DNA of 5,814 nucleotides from an uncultured Asticcacaulis sp. (GTDB lineage: Bacteria; Pseudomonadota; Alphaproteobacteria; Caulobacterales; Caulobacteraceae), in NCBI GenBank assembly GCA_946480125.1, contig CAMLIY010000193.1, positions 1 to 5,814 on the forward strand. Direction: 5' to 3'. Positions 1 through 5,549 of the stretch are shown one piece after another (position 1 is the first letter of the stretch; each line of letters opens with the position of its first letter). The position numbers were made by a program, and so were the translations under genes. The notes beneath the pieces were generated by a model. The model ran no database searches, was not told where the DNA came from, and saw only the letters and a list, made by a program, of their open reading frames with translations.

Positions 1-1627
1 GGCTGACGAGCAGGCGGTCATTGTCGCGCTGGTGCAGGCCGATGGACGGCTCATCAAGCACATAAAGCACGCCGGTCAGGCCGGAGCCGATCTGCGAGGC
101 CAGGCGGATGCGTTGACTCTCGCCGCCGGACAGGGTGCCGGAATTGCGCGACAGGTTGAGATAATCCAGACCGACATCATTAAGAAAACGCAGCCGGTCC
201 TTGATTTCCTTCAGGATTCGCCTTGCGATCTCCTGTGACTGCGGGGTCAGCTTGTCTTCGACGGTTGAAAACCATTCGTGCGCCTTGCGGATCGACAAGC
301 CGGAAACCTGTGCAATATCGTTCGCGTCGATCTTGACCGCCAGAGCTTCTGGCTTGAGGCGTTTGCCACCGCAGGCCTCGCACGGCGTTTCGGACTGGTA
401 ACGCGCCAGGTCTTCACGCACCCACGACGAATCGGTTTCGCGCCAGCGCCGGTCCATATTGGGGATGACGCCTTCAAACACCTTGGTGACATCGTAGCGG
501 CGATTGCCGTCCTCATAGGTGAACTTGATCTTCTGGCCGCCAGAGCCATGCAGGATAACGTTTTGCACGTCTTCACTGAGCTTTTGCCACGGTGTATCCA
601 TCTTGAAGCCGTAATGCAGGCTGAGGGCCTGGAGCGTCTGGGCATAGAGCGGCGAGGGGCCTTTCGACCATGGGGCAATAGCGCCGCCGGTCAGGGACAG
701 TTTCGGATCGGCAACGATCATTTCCTTGTCGAAAGCCAGCTTGACGCCCAGGCCATCACAGGTCGGGCAGGCGCCATACGGATTATTGAAGGAAAACAGC
801 CGCGGTTCGATCTCGGTGATGGTAAAACCGGAGACCGGACAGGCGAACTTTTCCGAAAAGATGATGCGCTTGGGCTCGGTTTCGCCTTCTTCCAGGTCGG
901 CGTGTTCGGCGATGGCGAGACCATCGGCCAGACGCAGGGCGGTTTCCAGTGAGTCAGCCAGACGCGCCATGATGCCGGATTTGACGACCACACGATCAAT
1001 CACCACGTCAATGTCGTGCTTGAACTTTTTATCAAGTTTCGGTGCATCCTCAATAGGATAATACTCACCGTTAATCTTAAGTCTCTGGAACCCCTGGCGC
1101 TGGAGATCGGCGATTTCCTTCTTATACTCACCCTTGCGGCCTCGCACGAACGGCGCCAGCAGTAACAGGCGCGTGCCTTCCGGCAGAGCCATGATCTTGT
1201 CGACCATCTGTGAAATGGTCTGGCTCTCGATCGGCAGACCGGTGGCCGGCGAATAGGGAATGCCGACGCGGGCCCACAGCAAGCGCATATAGTCGTGGAT
1301 TTCGGTAACGGTGCCGACCGTCGAGCGGGGATTTTTAGAAGTCGTCTTCTGTTCAATCGAAATGGCCGGCGACAGGCCTTCGATCAGGTCGACATCGGGT
1401 TTCGACATCAACTCCAGGAATTGCCGGGCATAGGCTGACAGCGATTCGACATAACGGCGCTGACCCTCGGCATAGATGGTATCGAAGGCAAGCGACGATT
1501 TGCCAGAACCGGAAAGGCCGGTGAGCACCACCAGCTGACCGCGGGGGATATCAACATCCACACCTTTGAGATTATGCTCACGGGCGCCGCGAACCTTGAT
1601 GAAATCCTGATCGAAAGGCTTGGCCAT
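1..1627 (-). CDS. uvrA: UvrA, excinuclease ABC subunit A (N-terminal 542 codons, cut by window edge)
   Basis: UvrA is the ATPase that finds bulky DNA lesions and loads UvrB in nucleotide excision repair. I translated the frame throughout and found no stop or frameshift. It begins [20 protein letters not shown]. Walker A GLSGSGKS is at about residues 37-44, followed by the family block [15 protein letters not shown]. The first zinc module is at 263-290, then [13 protein letters not shown]. The ABC signature [16 protein letters not shown] begins at about 499, and Walker B with VLDEPS has D525 and E526. The reading is still open at base 1; family members are about 940-970 residues, so roughly 400 are missing. 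ATG 1627 is chosen because GAGGA lies 9 nt upstream and the family N-terminus fits. One oddity: the first zinc motif reads CPVS, not CxxC, so one of its four cysteines is a serine; I recall this form from other alphaproteobacterial UvrA proteins. It is transcribed away from the gene at 1871, and a LexA-like box lies upstream. Confidence 0.98.
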   Translation of the reverse strand, partial: MAKPFDQDFIKVRGAREHNLKGVDVDIPRGQLVVLTGLSGSGKSSLAFDTIYAEGQRRYVESLSAYARQFLELMSKPDVDLIEGLSPAISIEQKTTSKNPRSTVGTVTEIHDYMRLLWARVGIPYSPATGLPIESQTISQMVDKIMALPEGTRLLLLAPFVRGRKGEYKKEIADLQRQGFQRLKINGEYYPIEDAPKLDKKFKHDIDVVIDRVVVKSGIMARLADSLETALRLADGLAIAEHADLEEGETEPKRIIFSEKFACPVSGFTITEIEPRLFSFNNPYGACPTCDGLGVKLAFDKEMIVADPKLSLTGGAIAPWSKGPSPLYAQTLQALSLHYGFKMDTPWQKLSEDVQNVILHGSGGQKIKFTYEDGNRRYDVTKVFEGVIPNMDRRWRETDSSWVREDLARYQSETPCEACGGKRLKPEALAVKIDANDIAQVSGLSIRKAHEWFSTVEDKLTPQSQEIARRILKEIKDRLRFLNDVGLDYLNLSRNSGTLSGGESQRIRLASQIGSGLTGVLYVLDEPSIGLHQRDNDRLLVS

Positions 1628-1636
1628 ACGCGCATA

Positions 1637-1641
1637 TCCTC
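1637..1641 (-). promoter_or_regulatory. Shine-Dalgarno site of uvrA
   Basis: GAGGA on the minus strand lies 9 nt before the ATG at 1627. A second, out-of-frame ATG at 1635 is too close to this site to be used, so the site supports 1627 as the start. Confidence 0.7.
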
Positions 1642-1699
1642 AATTTCTGGAACAGGGGAGTATATAGAGGCTTTGCTGCGATTTGCCAGAGGTGCGCAA

Positions 1700-1714
1700 G
1701 AACAATTTGGCAAC
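1700..1714 (-). promoter_or_regulatory. Candidate LexA (SOS) box upstream of uvrA
   Basis: Read on the minus strand this is GTTG-N7-GTTC, one mismatch from the alphaproteobacterial LexA direct repeat GTTC-N7-GTTC. It lies 73 bp upstream of the uvrA ATG. A TATATA at 1661-1666 could serve as the -10 region, giving a leader of about 25 nt, but I see no clear -35 at the right distance. uvrA is a member of the SOS regulon in many bacteria, which makes the site plausible; a single 8-base match with one error can also occur by chance. Confidence 0.5.
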
Positions 1715-1748
1715 ATTAATGATTTGGCACAGCAATGCATATCGGATT

Positions 1749-1778
1749 TTGACAGTGATCACGCAGGCTGACGATATC
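1749..1778 (+). promoter_or_regulatory. Possible promoter for the TonB-like gene
   Basis: TTGACA at 1749-1754 is a perfect housekeeping -35 hexamer. A weak -10 (GATATC, 1773-1778) follows after 18 nt. The 8-bp palindrome GTGATCAC (1755-1762) sits between them. The predicted start of transcription leaves a leader of about 85 nt before the ATG at 1871. The -10 match is poor, so the call is tentative. Confidence 0.3.
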
Positions 1779-1785
1779 TGTCAGC
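1767..1785. repeat. Inverted repeat in the uvrA / TonB-like intergenic region
   Basis: GCTGAC (1767-1772) and GTCAGC (1780-1785) form perfect 6-bp arms around 7 nt; an inner G-T pair could extend an RNA hairpin. It overlaps the weak -10 of the proposed plus-strand promoter, so it could be an operator. There is no T-run after it, so it does not look like an intrinsic terminator. Confidence 0.4.
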
Positions 1786-1870
1786 ATAGTCTTTTGACTC
1801 CCGCATACAAAGCGGACAAAGTACGGCCTGAATCTATCGTCACGGTTGGGGACGAAGAGGACAATATCCT

Positions 1871-2932
1871 ATGCAGGCTGGCATTATACGGATGAGAGAC
1901 CGGGTTAGCGACAGCATAGAGCTGTGGCTGGCCGGCGTCACAGCGCATACCAGCCGCCGGTCACGGTTGACGGGCGCGATTGTCCTGGCGCTGGTTCTGC
2001 ATGGACTTTTATTCTGGATGCTGGTCGCCACCCATCCGGAAATCTGGAATCTCGACAGCCAGATGATCGAGGAGCCCTTCCTGCCCGCCGAGATATGGGA
2101 TGTGCCGCCACCGAAACCCGAACCGGAAATCAAGCCGGAACCGGTGCCGGTTATAGTACCCCGTGAGGTGCAACCACAGAATACGCCCCAGCCGGTAGAC
2201 GAGGCGCCGCGCCAGACGGAACAGGCCCCGCCAGCGATCGTGCCCCAGCCTGTGGTCCAGCCCCAGCCGGTTAAACCGATCACGGTCACCATTCCAAAGG
2301 AAAAGCCTCTTGACCTGACAGCGCCGGCGACGGTGGCCGATGCACCGCCCAGCCCATCCATGACTGCCCGCGCCAAGAAAAAAGCTCAGGAAGCGCTGGA
2401 TGAAAAAGCTCAGGAAACTGTTGGCAAGGTTAGTGACCTGAACCTGCACGAAACACCGAATATCAGTGTACCTGCCTTGCAAAAGGTGGCGCCTTCGGGC
2501 CTTGCCCCGGCGGGCGGCAATGCTGGCGGCAGACTGGGCGCCATGGCTCCGCCGGCCGGATTGCCGAGTGGAGCCGGCACATTGAAGGGCGGGCGCGGGC
2601 AGGTAACGCAGGCCCTGCAAAATCATGACTGGTGCGTGGCGGCGCAAAAATCTGGCAAACCCCTGCCCGCAGATTGTCAGATGAGCGATCTGGCCAGCCA
2701 GAAAAACCTGGGACCAAAGCCGGACGCTGATTTTCAGGCGGCCGTGGCGAACAAGGACAAGACGTTGCGTTACAAGACCTCAGCGGGCAATGATGCCTAC
2801 TGGAACCGTGTCACCCATGTGCCGACGGCGGCCGACCAGCGTGATCAGGCGCCGCAGCCGGGGGCCTATTCCAACGCCAAGGATCAGCGCAATATGGGTA
2901 ATGGCGGCGGAACAGCGGACCCGAAAAACTAA
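1871..2932 (+). CDS. TonB-like single-pass, proline-rich inner-membrane protein, C-terminus unassigned
   Basis: 353 residues. A short cytoplasmic N-terminus (1-32, with a basic RRSR at 29-32) leads into one membrane helix at about 33-53, which contains ALVLHGLL. A histidine in this helix (H44) matches the conserved helix histidine of TonB-type proteins, although the serine four residues before it in E. coli TonB is alanine here. Residues 79-160 are proline-rich with alternating Lys/Glu-Pro, as in TonB or TolA spacers that cross the periplasm. A short charged helix with a repeated KAQE (170-182) follows, then a Gly/Ala/Pro linker. The C-terminal part (about 243-353) has two cysteines, C255 and C269, which could form a disulfide. 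I do not see the canonical TonB C-terminal domain. ATG 1871 has AGAGGA 9 nt upstream; M8 is less well placed. It is monocistronic, divergent from uvrA and convergent with the flagellar operon. The role is unknown; energy transduction or envelope bridging is inference from architecture. Confidence 0.9.
   Translation: MQAGIIRMRDRVSDSIELWLAGVTAHTSRRSRLTGAIVLALVLHGLLFWMLVATHPEIWNLDSQMIEEPFLPAEIWDVPPPKPEPEIKPEPVPVIVPREVQPQNTPQPVDEAPRQTEQAPPAIVPQPVVQPQPVKPITVTIPKEKPLDLTAPATVADAPPSPSMTARAKKKAQEALDEKAQETVGKVSDLNLHETPNISVPALQKVAPSGLAPAGGNAGGRLGAMAPPAGLPSGAGTLKGGRGQVTQALQNHDWCVAAQKSGKPLPADCQMSDLASQKNLGPKPDADFQAAVANKDKTLRYKTSAGNDAYWNRVTHVPTAADQRDQAPQPGAYSNAKDQRNMGNGGGTADPKN
2379..2416 (+). repeat. 14-bp direct repeat inside the TonB-like gene
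   Basis: The 14-mer AAAAAGCTCAGGAA occurs at 2379-2392 and again at 2403-2416, 24 bp apart and in the same frame. It encodes the repeated KAQE in the charged helix (residues 170-182), so it looks like a small internal duplication of an 8-residue unit rather than a mobile or regulatory repeat. Confidence 0.7.
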
Positions 2933-3373
2933 TCAGGCTTTCTTACCGAAGTTCAGCGATTGCGGGCCGGTATCGAGTGTCCGGCCCCTGGCGCCGTACG
3001 GTGAGGTTTGCCGGCGACGGCTGGTCATGTCTTCGGCGACGGCGCTGATAATACCCTCGGTAATCGTCTTGGCGGCATTGACGGCCAGTTCGTACTTGTG
3101 GAGGCGGTCCTGGAACCGTTCCGTGGCCTCGCGCAGCGCCTTCTTGTCGGCAGCGCTTAGGCCTTCCAACAAGCTGGGGTCGGCCTTGATACGCATCGAT
3201 TCATGACGATAGAGGTTCGACAGATTGCGCGTTTCTTCTATGCCTTCCAGAATATCCTGGGGGCGGCGGGCAACCAGGCTGGCTGTTTCGGCTTCAAGGC
3301 GTTCGCCGAGACGGGTTGTCAAGGCGATCAGTTGCTGGGCGCGTTCAGTAGCATTCGCTGCGGCCAGAGCCAT
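2933..3373 (-). CDS. flbY: FlbY/FlgN-like flagellar protein
   Basis: 146 residues, mostly helical and charged, with no signal peptide or membrane segment. The first 60 or so residues form a long amphipathic helix, a second helical block follows at about 73-117, and the end (YGARGRTLDTGPQS) looks unstructured. Size and pattern fit the small helical flagellar proteins that follow flgI and cheL in Caulobacter (FlbY) and resemble FlgN-type chaperones of hook-associated proteins. The name rests on position and general likeness, not on a decisive motif. The ATG at 3373 is chosen because AAGGAG lies 7 nt upstream and it overlaps the preceding stop as TGATG. The frame stays open upstream to 3571, but that would overlap the cheL-like gene by about 200 nt. 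Its stop codon directly abuts the stop of the convergent TonB-like gene. Confidence 0.75.
   Translation of the reverse strand: MALAAANATERAQQLIALTTRLGERLEAETASLVARRPQDILEGIEETRNLSNLYRHESMRIKADPSLLEGLSAADKKALREATERFQDRLHKYELAVNAAKTITEGIISAVAEDMTSRRRQTSPYGARGRTLDTGPQSLNFGKKA
2964..2987. repeat. GC-rich inverted repeat near the convergent gene ends
   Basis: GGGCCGG (2964-2970) and CCGGCCC (2981-2987) are perfect 7-bp arms around a 10-nt loop. It lies inside the 3' end of the flbY-like gene and 31 nt past the stop of the TonB-like gene. No T-run follows on either strand, so it is not a standard intrinsic terminator, but in the TonB-like transcript it could stabilise the 3' end. Confidence 0.4.
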
Positions 3374-3708
3374 CAGGCAGCTCCTTTTTCCTGGAGTTTG
3401 AGTAACTGGCTTTGCATCATGCTGGAGATACCGATGCCGCCGCGCTGGGCCATTTCCTTGGCCATGGCGCCGACATAGAAAGACCGCATGGTTTCTTCGG
3501 CATGACCTCCACCGAACGGGCCATCGGTCTGCAAACCGTCGAACATGGGTGAAAGCAGGTTGGTCAGGCACATAGTCTCGAAATCAAGACCCAGCTTGGC
3601 GTTGCTTTTGCCCGTTTTGCCAGTGATGGCCGCCGTTGTCTGGTTCTGCTGTGCGGTGGCCGCCTGGCTTTGTGCGGCTTGCAGGGTGAGGAGGGCGCTT
3701 GAGTCCAT
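3373..3708 (-). CDS. cheL: CheL / FlgJ N-terminal-type flagellar rod-binding protein
   Basis: 111 residues. The first 40 are a Gln/Ala/Thr-rich, probably flexible leader. Residues about 42-104 match the rod-binding domain found at the N-terminus of FlgJ: DFETMCLTNLLSPMF, then GPFGGGHAEETMRSFYVGAMAKEMA, and GIGISSMM near the end. There is no muramidase domain, as expected for the short alphaproteobacterial form, often annotated CheL (chemotactic signal-response protein). In FlgJ this domain caps and helps assemble the rod; a rod role here fits the position right after the P-ring gene. The start ATG 3708 overlaps the flgI stop as TAATG, with GAGGT 6 nt upstream inside flgI, so translation is probably coupled. 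The lytic enzyme that opens peptidoglycan for the rod must be encoded elsewhere. Confidence 0.88.
   Translation of the reverse strand: MDSSALLTLQAAQSQAATAQQNQTTAAITGKTGKSNAKLGLDFETMCLTNLLSPMFDGLQTDGPFGGGHAEETMRSFYVGAMAKEMAQRGGIGISSMMQSQLLKLQEKGAA
3381..3386 (-). promoter_or_regulatory. Shine-Dalgarno site of the flbY-like gene
   Basis: AAGGAG on the minus strand, 7 nt before the ATG at 3373 and inside the last codons of the cheL-like gene. It decides the start of the flbY-like gene against the longer frame open to 3571. Confidence 0.8.
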
Positions 3709-4832
3709 TACATGACCTCGATATCTGCCTGGAGCGCGCCGGCGGCCTTGATCGATTGCAGTATGGCGATCATGTCGCGCGGTGTCACGCCCAGGGCGTT
3801 GAGGCCGGCCACCAGATCCGAAAGGGAAGACCCGCCACCCAACTGGATGAGCTGCTTGCCCTTTTCCTCATCGACGCTGACTGTGCTGGAGGGGACAACT
3901 GACGTCTGGCCTTGTGAGAAGGGTAGAGGCTGGCTGACTCCGGGCTGTTCATCAACGCGAATGGTCAGATTACCCTGGGCGATGGCGACGCGTGAGATGC
4001 GGACATTCTCGCCCATCACAATAACGCCGTTCACCTCATCGATCACCACCTTGGCGGGCGTGTCAACATCGACATTCATCGGCTCGACCAGGGTAACGAA
4101 GTCCATCATGGTCATGCCGGCAGGCGGTTTTATGGCGACGATTGAAGGGTTTTCGGCGATGGCGGTGCCGGGATACTGCCGGCTGATGGCGTCCGCTATG
4201 CGCTTGGCGGTGGCGAAATCCGGATTGTGCAGGGTCAGGCGCAGGAAGGGCATGGAATTGAAATTGAAGGATGTTTCGCGCTCAATCGTGCCGCCCGAAG
4301 CGATGCGGCCGGCGGTCGGGACACCCTTTGTAATAGAAGACCCGGATGCGCCGCCGGCCGAGACCGAGCCGGTCTGGACTGTGCCCTGGGCCACGGCATA
4401 GGCTTCGCCATCGGCGCCGAGAAGGGGCGTGACCAGTAGCGTGCCGCCGAGCAGGCTCTTGGCGTCGCCCATGGCCGAAACGGTGACATCGATGCGCGAA
4501 CCCGAAGCACCGAAGGGCGTCAACTCGCCGGTGACCATTACGGCGGCCACATTCTTGGTATTGAGCTGCGCATCACGAACATTGACACCCAGGCGTTCAA
4601 GCATCGATTCCATGCTTTGTTTGACCATCGGGGAGTTGCGAACCGTATCGCCGGTGCCGCTCAGGCCCACGACAATGCCATAGCCAATCAGCTGATTGGT
4701 ACGCACGCCTTCGACATCGACAATATCCTTGATGCGCGAGCTGGCCATGGCGGGGCTATACAGCAGCATCCCCGCAAGAGCGCTGGCAAAAAAGAAAGTT
4801 TTCAGTTTGGTGAGCCGCATGAATTTACCCAT
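3708..4832 (-). CDS. flgI: FlgI, flagellar P-ring protein
   Basis: 374 residues, the usual FlgI length. FlgI is exported by Sec to the periplasm and forms the P ring around the rod in the peptidoglycan layer. The N-terminus has a basic start, a hydrophobic core (about 12-25) and a likely cleavage after AMA at residue 30. The mature end starts SSRIKDIVDVEGVRTNQLIGYG, the family signature, followed by VVGLSGTGD. The C-terminal part contains VVIDEVNGVIVMGENVRIS and LVAGLNALGVTPRDMIAILQSIKAAGALQADIEVM, both typical. I find no cysteine at all, whereas E. coli FlgI has a disulfide. Start: ATG 4832 or the in-frame ATG at 4820 (370 residues); neither has a good ribosome site, and the shorter form also gives a good signal peptide. 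It is the first gene of the operon flgI-cheL-flbY, behind a sigma54-like promoter, and divergent from fliX. Confidence 0.97.
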   Translation of the reverse strand: MGKFMRLTKLKTFFFASALAGMLLYSPAMASSRIKDIVDVEGVRTNQLIGYGIVVGLSGTGDTVRNSPMVKQSMESMLERLGVNVRDAQLNTKNVAAVMVTGELTPFGASGSRIDVTVSAMGDAKSLLGGTLLVTPLLGADGEAYAVAQGTVQTGSVSAGGASGSSITKGVPTAGRIASGGTIERETSFNFNSMPFLRLTLHNPDFATAKRIADAISRQYPGTAIAENPSIVAIKPPAGMTMMDFVTLVEPMNVDVDTPAKVVIDEVNGVIVMGENVRISRVAIAQGNLTIRVDEQPGVSQPLPFSQGQTSVVPSSTVSVDEEKGKQLIQLGGGSSLSDLVAGLNALGVTPRDMIAILQSIKAAGALQADIEVM

Positions 4833-4853
4833 TAACCATAATCGTGTGTCGGG

Positions 4854-4870
4854 TTGCGAATTTCATGCCA
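4854..4870 (-). promoter_or_regulatory. Sigma54-type (-24/-12) promoter of flgI
   Basis: On the minus strand the site reads TGGCATGAAATTCGCAA. Against the sigma54 consensus TGGCACG-N4-TTGCA it has the invariant GG and GC with exactly 10 nt between them and two mismatches. Transcription would start near 4844, about 13 nt before ATG 4832 and 25 nt before ATG 4820. A sigma54 promoter is what is known for late flagellar structural genes in Caulobacter, and the IHF core upstream supports the call. Confidence 0.7.
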
Positions 4871-4897
4871 CGAATCGGCTGTCATTTTTCCTATTAT

Positions 4898-4910
4898 TAT
4901 CAATAGTTTG
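4898..4910 (+). promoter_or_regulatory. IHF-binding site
   Basis: TATCAATAGTTTG matches the IHF core WATCAA-N4-TTR at every fixed position, and the flank from about 4883 on the 5' side is AT-rich, as is usual. It is centred about 40 bp upstream of the flgI sigma54 promoter, where IHF bends DNA to bring a distant activator to the polymerase. Confidence 0.65.
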
Positions 4911-4919
4911 ATTAACCTG

Positions 4920-4946
4920 TTTCCCGTCATGGTCGTCAACGGGAAA
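4920..4946. promoter_or_regulatory. 8-bp-arm dyad between flgI and fliX, possible operator
   Basis: TTTCCCGT (4920-4927) and ACGGGAAA (4939-4946) are perfect 8-bp inverted arms with 11 nt between, so the arm centres are 19 bp apart, close to two helical turns. That spacing suits a dimeric regulator on one DNA face. The regulator is not identifiable from sequence. Confidence 0.45.
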
Positions 4947-4960
4947 TTTGTGCCGGGACG

Positions 4961-4976
4961 TTAAGGCTTCGCTTAC
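4961..4976 (+). promoter_or_regulatory. Weak CtrA-like site / candidate fliX promoter region
   Basis: TTAA-N8-TTAC resembles the CtrA box TTAA-N7-TTAA but has one extra spacer base and one mismatch. An AATAAT at 4988-4993 could be the -10 region. In Caulobacter fliX is a class II gene under CtrA, so a site was expected. A second possible -10, TATAGT at 5082-5087, has no -35 partner. Neither is strong. Confidence 0.3.
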
Positions 4977-5009
4977 CCTGAGGCGGCAATAATGACCGTG
5001 TCGTTTACT

Positions 5010-5029
5010 GGCAAAAGCCGGTTTTTGCC
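5010..5029. promoter_or_regulatory. Palindrome, candidate FlbD (ftr-like) enhancer element
   Basis: GGCAAAA (5010-5016) and TTTTGCC (5023-5029) are perfect 7-bp arms around GCCGGT. The site is about 140 bp upstream of the flgI sigma54 promoter and about 85 bp before fliX. Distance and GGCAA/TTGCC arms suit an enhancer bound by FlbD, the NtrC-family flagellar activator; I recall the FlbD consensus only roughly, so the identification is inference. As RNA it could also fold in the fliX leader if transcription begins upstream. Confidence 0.4.
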
Positions 5030-5113
5030 CCTATGCTGTGACAGCGGGACAAAACAGAAGAAACTACACGGCCTCTTAAGATATAGTGTGTGGGTTCGCA
5101 GACAGGTCAGATT

Positions 5114-5539
5114 ATGACGTTCAGGATTAATTCGGTTACCGGCGCGCCGATCAGCGGGTCATCCAGCGGTGTCAAGAAAGCCGGTAGTGGTTTCTCGTTG
5201 TCGGGCAAGGATGGCGCGGGGAAATCCGCGGCCACGGCGCAAACCTCGGCTGCCTTCGGTATGATGGGCATTGATGCCCTTATGGCCCTGCAGGGCGAGG
5301 AAGATGTGCTGACCGGCCGCCGTCGCCGCCAGGTCAAGCGCTCGCATGATATTCTCGATGCCCTGGATGACCTCAAGGTCAGTGTGTTGTCCGGCGATAT
5401 CGACGACGAAGCCCTGATACGCCTGCAATCGATGATCGCGCTCCAGCGTGAGGAGATCGAGGACGACCGTCTTCAGGGCGTGCTCAATGAGATCGAGACC
5501 CGCGCCTGTGTCGAGCTGGCCAAGCGCCGCCTGATGTAA
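5114..5539 (+). CDS. fliX: FliX, flagellar assembly checkpoint regulator
   Basis: 141 residues. In Caulobacter FliX is a membrane-associated factor that binds the activator FlbD and ties its activity, and so sigma54 transcription of late flagellar genes, to completion of the early basal body. The N-terminal 45 residues are Gly/Ser/Ala-rich. A short hydrophobic stretch AFGMMGIDALMALQ (47-60) and a basic patch GRRRRQVKR (68-76) follow. The C-terminal helical region (77-141) contains the family-like HDILDALDDLKVSVLSGDID and ends ETRACVELAKRRLM. Length and pattern fit FliX. ATG 5114 is chosen because AGG lies 7 nt upstream; GTG 5090 would add 8 residues without a ribosome site. It is divergent from flgI, and the next gene starts 10 nt after its stop, suggesting cotranscription. 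Confidence 0.9.
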   Translation: MTFRINSVTGAPISGSSSGVKKAGSGFSLSGKDGAGKSAATAQTSAAFGMMGIDALMALQGEEDVLTGRRRRQVKRSHDILDALDDLKVSVLSGDIDDEALIRLQSMIALQREEIEDDRLQGVLNEIETRACVELAKRRLM

Positions 5540-5549
5540 TGCCTGAAGT

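Noticed and set aside
278..952. A 224-codon plus-strand open frame opposite uvrA
   Set aside because: It lies wholly antisense to a uvrA frame with every expected motif, and its translation shows no recognisable domain; it mirrors the codon bias of uvrA.
1683..1895. Small plus-strand frame in the uvrA / TonB-like intergenic region
   Set aside because: No ribosome site and no recognisable protein; it runs through the proposed control elements and into the next gene in another frame.
2009..2647. A 212-codon minus-strand open frame opposite the TonB-like gene, and a 178-codon one at 1840-2376
   Set aside because: Both are rich in Arg or Gly/Ser as expected from the complement of a proline-rich gene; neither has a convincing start or domain.
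3374..3571. Longer form of the flbY-like gene starting at 3571
   Set aside because: It would overlap the cheL-like gene by about 200 nt, while ATG 3373 has an excellent ribosome site and a coupled TGATG junction.
3712..4401. A 229-codon plus-strand open frame opposite flgI
   Set aside because: Antisense to a clear flgI gene, with no family likeness and no ribosome site that stands out.
4832..4839. TTAACCAT at the flgI start and TTAACC at 4913 as CtrA half-sites
   Set aside because: Neither has a partner half-site at 7 nt, and single half-sites are too common to call.
5010..5029. The palindrome read as a second sigma54 promoter (TGGC...TTGC)
   Set aside because: The spacing between GG and GC is 15 nt, not the required 10.
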